Positions 34,084 to 39,927 of a stretch of 39,927 nt of DNA are shown in pieces (the first letter of the stretch is position 1; the number at the start of each line of letters is the position of its first letter). This DNA comes from Rhizobiales bacterium Y(2018) (lineage in GTDB: Bacteria; Pseudomonadota; Alphaproteobacteria; Rhizobiales; Aestuariivirgaceae): NCBI GenBank assembly GCA_005502925.1, contig SCPD01000028.1, forward strand, positions 1 to 39,927. The letters are read 5' to 3'. The notes below the pieces were generated by a model. That model was not told where the DNA came from. It searched no databases and saw only the letters and a list, made by a program, of their open reading frames with translations. The position numbers and the translations under genes are program-made.

Positions 34084-34826
34084 AGCACCACCCCTCCGGC
34101 TTCAGCCTGCGTGCCCATGTAAGCGTGGCGCACTTTTTCGCTGGCCTTGATCTGGGCCGGCGCGCCGTCCTCGATGATCTCGCCCGAATCCAGCACATGG
34201 ATGTGGTCGCAGATATTTAGGACGAGGCCGATATTGTGCTCGATCAGCAGGACGCCGCATTTCATCTCGGCGACGATCCGGCGGATGAGCGCGATGAGGT
34301 CGTCGGCTTCCTCCGCCGACATGCCGGCGGCCGGCTCGTCGAGGAGCAGATATTTCGGCTCCATCATCAAAGCGCGGCCGATGGCGACGCGGCGCTCATC
34401 GGTGTAAGGCAATCCGCCGGCGATCCGTTCGGCGAGCGATGAAATGCCGATCCAGTCGAGCATCGCTTCCGCCTTGGCTTGAGATTCGCGGCGCGACAGG
34501 CCCAGACCGACGCCCGTAACCTCGAGATTGTCGAGCACCGACAGCTCACTGAACAGGCGGCCCGACTGGAAGGTGCGGGCGATGCCGAGCCGCCGGATGC
34601 CGAAGCTGGTGATGCCGGCCATGTCCCTGCCGTCGATCGTCACACTGCCCTCATCGGGCGCCTGGAATCCGGTCAGCACATTGACGAGCGTCGTTTTCCC
34701 CGCGCCATTCGGGCCGATCAGCCCGGTGACGCGCTGGGGCGGAATGTCGAGCACGACATTCGCGAGCGCTTTCAGCCCGTCAAAGGAGACCGAGACATTC
34801 CGGGCGCTGAGGGCGGTGCTGGTCAT
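34080..34826 (-). CDS. livG: Branched-chain amino acid-type ABC ATPase LivG
   Basis: The 248-residue ATPase has Walker A GPNGAGKTTLVNVL, the LivG-type signature region GLPYTDERRVAIGRALM and Walker B YLLLDEPAAGMS. The long helical insertion between Walker A and signature and the C-terminal GEIIEDGAPAQIKASEKVRHAYMG stretch are typical of LivG. It overlaps hyuA upstream and livF downstream by 4 bp, tying the importer to the hydrolase genes. Confidence 0.93.
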   Translation of the reverse strand: MTSTALSARNVSVSFDGLKALANVVLDIPPQRVTGLIGPNGAGKTTLVNVLTGFQAPDEGSVTIDGRDMAGITSFGIRRLGIARTFQSGRLFSELSVLDNLEVTGVGLGLSRRESQAKAEAMLDWIGISSLAERIAGGLPYTDERRVAIGRALMMEPKYLLLDEPAAGMSAEEADDLIALIRRIVAEMKCGVLLIEHNIGLVLNICDHIHVLDSGEIIEDGAPAQIKASEKVRHAYMGTQAEAGGVVL

Positions 34827-36916
34827 CTGCCTCCCGTCTTTCGCTTGTTCGTGATGACATAGGAGCCGGACGCATCGAGCCTGGCCGTCCAGCCCGGCTC
34901 GATGACGATGGTGGTCGTCACTTCCTCGATGATGGCGGGGCCTTTGATGGTGGCGCCGGCGCCGAGGCTTCCGCCGTCATAGACGGGTGTCCTGGCGCCT
35001 TTGCCCTTGGCATCGAAGATCGCCTTGCGGTGGCCCTTCAACGCTTTGGCGATGCTGGCGCCCTTGGCCAGCTTCGGCAGACGCGGCTTGTCGATATAGC
35101 CGTAGAGAGTCGACTCGATATTGACGACCTCCACTGCATTATGGCGTTCCGAATAGGTGTAGAGCTCCTCATGGCGCTTGTGGAACGCCTCCTTTACCTT
35201 CGCGATGCTTTTCGCATTGATGTCGAAGGTGCCGATATCGACGGTGCATTCATGCACCTGGCCGACATAACGCATATCGAGGCTGCGCTTCACGCCGATG
35301 GTCTTCTTGGTGAAGCCGTCCTTCTCCAGATGCTGGATGCCCTTGCGCTCGACCTCCTTGAACAGGGTGTCGATGCGCTTATAGGCGGGGTCGTTGTCGA
35401 GGCGCACCGGCGCCGTCGCCATATAGTTGTATTTGACGTCGGAGATGGTCTGGCCGAAAGCGCAGAGACCCGAGGCGAGCTTCGGCAGCACGATCGTGTC
35501 GATGCCCATCTCGCGCGCCAGCGCGGTGATATGGGCCGCGGTGGCGCCGCCGGCGCCGACAAGGACAAAGTCGCGCGGATCATAACCGCGTTCGACCGAG
35601 ACGCGGCGGATGCCGTTCACCATGTTGTTGTTCACGATGGTGAACATGCCATAGGCCGCCTGTTCGGCCGAGATGCCGAGCGGATCGGCGATGCGCTTCA
35701 ACGCCGCCTTCGCCTTCTCCAGGCTGAGCGGCAGCTTGCCGCCGAGGAGGCCTTCCGGATTGAGATAACCCAGCACCAGATTGGCGTCCGACGTCGTCGG
35801 CTCGACGCCGCCCTGGCCGTAGCAGGCGGGACCCGGATCGGCGCCCGCCGATTGCGGGCCGACCTGCAGGAGGCCCAGCGAGTCGATCCAGCCGATCGAG
35901 CCGCCGCCGGCGCCCAAGGTCTCGACCTGGATCATCGGCACGCCGATGCGGTAGCGCAGGAAGTCGATATTCTTGTTGAGATTGGTCTGGCCGTCCTTGG
36001 TCAGCGTGATGTCGAAGGACGTGCCGCCCATATCGACGGTGATGACGTTCTTCTTCTTGAAGGGCGCGCAGACATAAAGCCCCGCTTGCGGCGCCGAGGC
36101 CGGACCCGAATTGATCGCATAGACGGAGCGGTCGGTCATCACCTGGCCGATGGCAAGGCCGCCATTCGACTGGAAATAGCGCACCGGCTGCCTGGCGCCC
36201 AATTTCTGGAAATACTGGTCCACGGCGCCGACATATTTGCGCATCACCGGGGCCAGATAGGCGTTGGCCACCGCGGTGGAGCTGCGCGTATATTCGCGGA
36301 TCTGCGGATAGAGCTCGGAGCCGACGGTCAGGATGGCGTCCGGCATCATCTCGCGCACGATCTCGGCGGCGCGTTTCTCATGTTTGGTGTTGAGCACCGA
36401 CCAGACGAAGGAGATGGCGACGGTCTCGACACCTTCTTTCAGGAACAGCCGGCACGCATCGCGCACATCGTCATCATTCATCGCGGTGCGGATCGAGCCA
36501 TCGGCCAGCACGCGCTCGCGCACGCCTTTGCGCAGATAACGCGGCACCAGCATGGTGGCGGCCGGATATTCGGGATCGTAGCGGTAGCCGTCTTCCTTGT
36601 GGCCGTTGCGGATCTCGAGCGAATCCTCGTGCCCCGCGGTGCAGATGAGGCCGGTCTTGCCGCCCCGATGGGTGATGAGGGCGTTGAGGCCGACCGTCGT
36701 GCCGTTGATGCAGAGATCGCAATTGGCGACGATCTCTTCGGCCGGGCGGCCGAGATGCTCGGCGATCAGAGCGAGCCCGTTTTCGATGGCCTTGGTCGGG
36801 TTGGAGGGCGTCGAGAGCGCCTTGAAGAGCTTGATCGAGCCCGCTTTGCGATCGGCGATGACGAAATCGGTGAAGGTGCCGCCGGCGTCGATGCCGAGAC
36901 GATATTGCGCGGTCAT
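34823..36916 (-). CDS. hyuA: Hydantoinase/oxoprolinase family subunit A
   Basis: The 697-residue protein belongs to the HyuA / N-methylhydantoinase A family. An N-terminal ASKHA-type ATP site (LGIDAGGTFTDFVIADRKAG) is followed by a second phosphate motif (VITVDMGGTSFDITLTKDG), the EAGGGS-like GAGGGSIGWIDSLG and SAGADPGPACYGQGG. Members cleave hydantoins or 5-oxoproline with ATP, or carboxylate acetone or acetophenone. Separate A and B subunits and lack of a third small subunit favour a hydantoinase/oxoprolinase over acetone carboxylase. It overlaps hyuB and livG by 4 bp each. Confidence 0.92.
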   Translation of the reverse strand: MTAQYRLGIDAGGTFTDFVIADRKAGSIKLFKALSTPSNPTKAIENGLALIAEHLGRPAEEIVANCDLCINGTTVGLNALITHRGGKTGLICTAGHEDSLEIRNGHKEDGYRYDPEYPAATMLVPRYLRKGVRERVLADGSIRTAMNDDDVRDACRLFLKEGVETVAISFVWSVLNTKHEKRAAEIVREMMPDAILTVGSELYPQIREYTRSSTAVANAYLAPVMRKYVGAVDQYFQKLGARQPVRYFQSNGGLAIGQVMTDRSVYAINSGPASAPQAGLYVCAPFKKKNVITVDMGGTSFDITLTKDGQTNLNKNIDFLRYRIGVPMIQVETLGAGGGSIGWIDSLGLLQVGPQSAGADPGPACYGQGGVEPTTSDANLVLGYLNPEGLLGGKLPLSLEKAKAALKRIADPLGISAEQAAYGMFTIVNNNMVNGIRRVSVERGYDPRDFVLVGAGGATAAHITALAREMGIDTIVLPKLASGLCAFGQTISDVKYNYMATAPVRLDNDPAYKRIDTLFKEVERKGIQHLEKDGFTKKTIGVKRSLDMRYVGQVHECTVDIGTFDINAKSIAKVKEAFHKRHEELYTYSERHNAVEVVNIESTLYGYIDKPRLPKLAKGASIAKALKGHRKAIFDAKGKGARTPVYDGGSLGAGATIKGPAIIEEVTTTIVIEPGWTARLDASGSYVITNKRKTGGR

Positions 36917-38676
36917 TGGGCACCTCCACGCAGGGTGTTGGTGGCGTCCTGATCGACACTGAGGCTCTTGGCGTCCTTGATCACGACGCCATAATCCTCG
37001 CGGGCCCCCTTGATCGAGACGAGGCCGTTCTTCACGTCCCAGACGACCTTGTCGACCGGTCGTTCATGTGGATTGCCGTAACCGCCGCCGCCCGGATTCA
37101 TGTTGGTGATGGTTTCGCCGGGCTGGATGGTCTGCAGGATGTTCTTGCGCTCGACATCGGTCTTGCCCTTGCGCTTGAGCTCGACCCGGCCGACCTTGGT
37201 GTCGATGAGTTTTGACTTGGCGCCGGCCGCCCCCATGGCCGGGATGCGGCGGCCTTCGCCGAAGCCGATGCACAACATGTCCTTGTAGAGCGGCTCGACT
37301 TCCCAGGCGGTGCCGGAGCCGCCGCGGTATTTGCCCGCACCTCCCGAATCCGTCATCAGCGAATAACGGTGGATGATGATCGGATAGGAATATTCGAGAA
37401 GCTCGACATCGCCGGAAGTCAGCGCGCCGAAGCAGCATTCGGGGCCGACGGCATGCCAGCCATCCTGCTGCGGCGTGGCGCCACCGCCCGAAATGATGGT
37501 GGCGAGCACCATGGTGACGAATTCCTCGCCGCTTCTTTCATCGCGCCCGGCGATATTGAGGCCATTGGCATGGCCCCAGGAGGCGGCGACCTTGGAGGGC
37601 ATCGCCTTTTCGAAAGCGAGGCGCACCGCATCGGTCAGCGTCTCCATCGGTGTCGTGGTGCAGTTCATATGCGGCGCGGGCTCCGCGGCATTACACAACG
37701 TGCCCTTGGGCCCGAAGTCGATCGACACGCAGCGATAGAGGCCTTCATTGTAAGGCGGCGGCAGGGCCGCGAACATCATGAGCCCCAGATAGACGCCCGA
37801 ATGCGAGTTCCCCTCATAGGAATTGATGAAATAGGGCACTTGCGGCGGGCTCTTGATGGCGATGTGGCAGGCGTCACCCTTGATCTTCACCGTTGCGGTG
37901 ATCTCGAAGTCGCCGAGCCCGTGGCCGGCATCCTCGAGGATCGCGGTGCCGCTATAGGTGCCGTCCGGCACCGACTTGATGAGCGAGCGCATATGGCGGT
38001 CGGCCATATTCAACAGCTCATCGATGCAGGTATCGACGGTGGCGGCGCCATATTTGTCGACCATGGCGAGGAGATTGCGCTCGCCCACCTGGCAGGCGCC
38101 GATCAGCGCGTTGAAGTCGCCTTCCTGATCGCGCCTGGCCCGCATATTGGTGAAGATCATGTTGAGGACATCGTTGCGCGGCTTGCCCTTGTCCCAGATC
38201 TTCACCGGCGGGATGCGCAGGCATTCGGCATAGATTTCCTTGGCATTGGGATTGTAGCCGGCCGGCACCGGGCCGCCGATATCGGTCAGATGGCCCTTGC
38301 ACACGGTCCAGTAAGCGAGCTTCCCTTTGTAGAAGACCGGCTTGTACATGCAGGTGTCGATGGCATGGCTGCCGCCGAAGGCCGGATCATTGTGAAGGAT
38401 GAGGTCGCCGTCATGGATGTCGTCACCGAAATATCTGGCCACTGCCTTCATCGCCGGGATGAGCGAGCCCAGATGGATCGGGATGTCCTGGCCCTGCAGG
38501 ATCATCTCCGGCTTGGCGTTGAACAGAGCGGTCGAATAGTCATGCGCCAGATTGAACACCGAGGAACGGGCGGTCTTTTCAAGCGTCAGTGTCATCTCAC
38601 GCTGGGTCGTCTCCAGCACGCCCCTGACGACGGAAAGGGTGATCGGGTCGACTTTGGATTTGCGGTTCGGCTTCAT
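36913..38676 (-). CDS. hyuB: Hydantoinase/oxoprolinase family subunit B
   Basis: The 587-residue protein is of the HyuB / N-methylhydantoinase B family. The start KVDPITLSVVRGVLETTQREM and the segments DGDLILHNDPAFGGSHAIDT and FGEGRRIPAMG with GGGGYGNPHERP near the C-terminus are characteristic. A GAGGA ribosome site precedes the ATG. It is the first gene of a seven-gene operon with hyuA and a Liv-type importer. The genes imply ATP-dependent opening of a cyclic imide or lactam brought in by the importer. The intergenic region to the AraC gene should hold the promoter. Confidence 0.92.
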   Translation of the reverse strand: MKPNRKSKVDPITLSVVRGVLETTQREMTLTLEKTARSSVFNLAHDYSTALFNAKPEMILQGQDIPIHLGSLIPAMKAVARYFGDDIHDGDLILHNDPAFGGSHAIDTCMYKPVFYKGKLAYWTVCKGHLTDIGGPVPAGYNPNAKEIYAECLRIPPVKIWDKGKPRNDVLNMIFTNMRARRDQEGDFNALIGACQVGERNLLAMVDKYGAATVDTCIDELLNMADRHMRSLIKSVPDGTYSGTAILEDAGHGLGDFEITATVKIKGDACHIAIKSPPQVPYFINSYEGNSHSGVYLGLMMFAALPPPYNEGLYRCVSIDFGPKGTLCNAAEPAPHMNCTTTPMETLTDAVRLAFEKAMPSKVAASWGHANGLNIAGRDERSGEEFVTMVLATIISGGGATPQQDGWHAVGPECCFGALTSGDVELLEYSYPIIIHRYSLMTDSGGAGKYRGGSGTAWEVEPLYKDMLCIGFGEGRRIPAMGAAGAKSKLIDTKVGRVELKRKGKTDVERKNILQTIQPGETITNMNPGGGGYGNPHERPVDKVVWDVKNGLVSIKGAREDYGVVIKDAKSLSVDQDATNTLRGGAQ

Positions 38677-38918
38677 CGGGTCCTCGCGGATCGCTGAACC
38701 ACGCCGAAAGCCGAAATGGCCGTGCCTGAGGCCGGCGCCTGTTTCCTCACCCTCGGCATGGCGTCTATCGCACCATTGCGGAGCGGGAGCCTAGGTCGCG
38801 ATGAGGACAGGAGTCTTTGCTGCAGGTGAACTGGCTTTTGATTTCCCGTGCAGTCGACCCGGTTTCCATTGCGTCCGCGCGCCCAAGGCCGTAACATTTT
38901 CCGTATGCGGAGTGCGCT

Positions 38919-39887
38919 ATGAAGAGACGTATCTCGACCAGCAGCGTGGCGCTCCACGAGCGCAGCCGGCATTGGCATGAAACGATCGCCAGCGCCTATT
39001 TCCCGCTCGACCTCAGTTTCCGCGACCCGGCGCATTTCTCGGGCGAGATCACCGACTGGCATCTGGGCGGCCTGTCGCTGTCCAGGCTCACGTCCGAAAG
39101 CCTGTGCTACCGCCGCCTGCCGCATCATTTCCGCGCCGAGCGCGACGAGCATTTCCTGATCACGGTGCCGGCGCTGAGCGAGGTGTTCTTCTCGCAATGC
39201 GGCAAGGACGTCTATTGCGCGCCCGGCTCCTTCATCCTCGAGCGCAGTCACGAGCCTTACGAATTCAGCCACAGCGAGGCGTCCGATCTCTGGGTCATGA
39301 AGGTCGAGGCCAAGGCGCTCGCCGGGCGTTTGCGCGGGCCCGACCGTTTCTGTTCGCTGCAGTTCGACGCCGCCAATGGCGCCGGCGGCTTCTTCGCCGA
39401 CATGCTGCATCTGATCCCGGACCGCTTCGATGAGATGAATGACGAGACGCGCGCCACGGTCGGCCAGCAGCTCATCGATCTTCTCGTCCTGGCGCTCAAG
39501 GCGGATGAGCGCACCCTCACTTCCGGTGGTTCGACCATGCGGGCGGCGCATCTGATGCGCATCGAGAGCTTCGTGCGCAAGAACCTGCGCAACCCGGCGC
39601 TGGATCCCGAAATGATCGCGCGCCATTGCGGCATTTCGCTCCGTTATCTGCACGAGCTCTTCCGCGACACCAACCAGACGCTCAGCGCCTGGATCCGCGA
39701 CCAGCGGCTCGATGCCTGCCGCATGGCGCTCTGCGACCGCAATGTCACGCAAAGCGTCGGCGAGATCGCCTATCACTGGGGCTTCGGCGACCAGGCTCAG
39801 TTCTCGCGGACATTCAAGGCTCATTTCGGCATGTCGCCCAAAGAGTACCGTGACGAGGCCAGGGCCAAGCAACGCCTGGATGCGTGA
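38919..39887 (+). CDS. AraC family transcriptional regulator (FeaR-like)
   Basis: The 322-residue protein has a C-terminal AraC HTH pair (about 225-318): MIARHCGISLRYLHELFRD, then VGEIAYHWGFGDQAQFSRTF and FGMSPKEYRDEA. The N-terminal part (about 15-200) is of the AraC-binding-like type seen in FeaR-like activators. GGAG lies 8 bp before ATG 38919. It is divergent from hyuB with 242 bp between them, in which I see no firm operator, and is the best candidate to control the hyu-liv operon. The inducer is unknown. Confidence 0.92.
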   Translation: MKRRISTSSVALHERSRHWHETIASAYFPLDLSFRDPAHFSGEITDWHLGGLSLSRLTSESLCYRRLPHHFRAERDEHFLITVPALSEVFFSQCGKDVYCAPGSFILERSHEPYEFSHSEASDLWVMKVEAKALAGRLRGPDRFCSLQFDAANGAGGFFADMLHLIPDRFDEMNDETRATVGQQLIDLLVLALKADERTLTSGGSTMRAAHLMRIESFVRKNLRNPALDPEMIARHCGISLRYLHELFRDTNQTLSAWIRDQRLDACRMALCDRNVTQSVGEIAYHWGFGDQAQFSRTFKAHFGMSPKEYRDEARAKQRLDA

Positions 39888-39891
39888 CCTT

Positions 39892-39927
39892 CTCCCTCCC
39901 CCTTGCGGGGAGGGTACGCCCGAAGGG
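39892..39927. repeat. Palindromic element cut by window end
   Basis: CTCCCTCCCCCTTGCGGGGAG starts a hairpin (CCTCCCC with GGGGAGG) followed by GTACGCCCGAAGGG, the beginning of an intergenic palindrome in the style of the one at 33167. The rest is outside the window. Confidence 0.65.

Noticed and set aside
35030-36952. Plus-strand frame of 640 codons opposite hyuA
   Set aside because: It is a shadow of a well-recognised gene, with a repetitive His/Asp/Arg/Leu pattern and no motifs.
37369-38697. Plus-strand frame of 442 codons opposite hyuB
   Set aside because: It has the same shadow pattern, and hyuB is supported by family motifs over its whole length.
38673-39872. Minus-strand frame of 399 codons opposite the AraC gene
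   Set aside because: The AraC HTH motifs on the plus strand are unmistakable. The opposing frame has no domain and is shadow-like.

Overview
The window looks like chromosome from a metabolically versatile soil or plant-associated alphaproteobacterium, most likely of the Hyphomicrobiales (Rhizobiales). The basis is high GC with strong GC3 bias, dispersed palindromic intergenic elements of the rhizobial RIME/REP type, and a gene set dominated by ABC importers and catabolic operons. There are no rRNA or tRNA genes, CRISPR arrays, insertion sequences or phage genes that I can see. This is inferred from sequence character and family knowledge, not from a database search.

Region 1 (about 0.1-13.7 kb). 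A LuxR-type regulator converges on an Lrp/AsnC regulator, which is divergent from a four-gene set: acoA, acoB, acoC (acetoin-dehydrogenase-type E1 alpha, E1 beta, lipoyl-alpha/beta-hydrolase E2) and a VOC protein. After a palindromic element comes a co-directional run: two polar-amino-acid ABC permeases, their binding protein, a diaminopropionate ammonia-lyase homologue, an SDR dehydrogenase, an M20-family hydrolase homologue, a gamma-glutamyltransferase-family Ntn hydrolase and a TauE/SafE exporter. It reads as an import, de-blocking and deamination pathway for an unusual amino acid or N-acyl amino acid. Three of its enzymes depart from their families at expected substrate or metal positions, so this is the best candidate for an undescribed pathway.

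Region 2 (13.7-17.6 kb, minus strand). A tight operon encodes an exported caspase-like protease, a small exported protein and a CHASE2-class III adenylate cyclase, which looks like a signalling module.

Region 3 (17.7-24.25 kb). A BMP-family (nucleoside-type) ABC importer operon on the minus strand is divergent from an AHL-lactonase-like metallohydrolase. A second palindromic element and an orphan four-helix membrane protein follow.

Region 4 (24.25-29.9 kb). A MalEFG-like sugar importer (binding protein, palindromic element, two permeases, no ATPase) lies on the minus strand, divergent from a large membrane-anchored M48 metallopeptidase.

Region 5 (29.98-39.9 kb). A seven-gene minus-strand operon runs hyuB-hyuA-livG-livF-(repeat)-livH-livM-binding protein and ends at a clear intrinsic terminator. 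It probably imports and hydrolyses a hydantoin, oxoproline or related cyclic amide. A divergent AraC-family regulator is the likely controller. Each window end carries a palindromic repeat; the right-hand one is cut by the window end.
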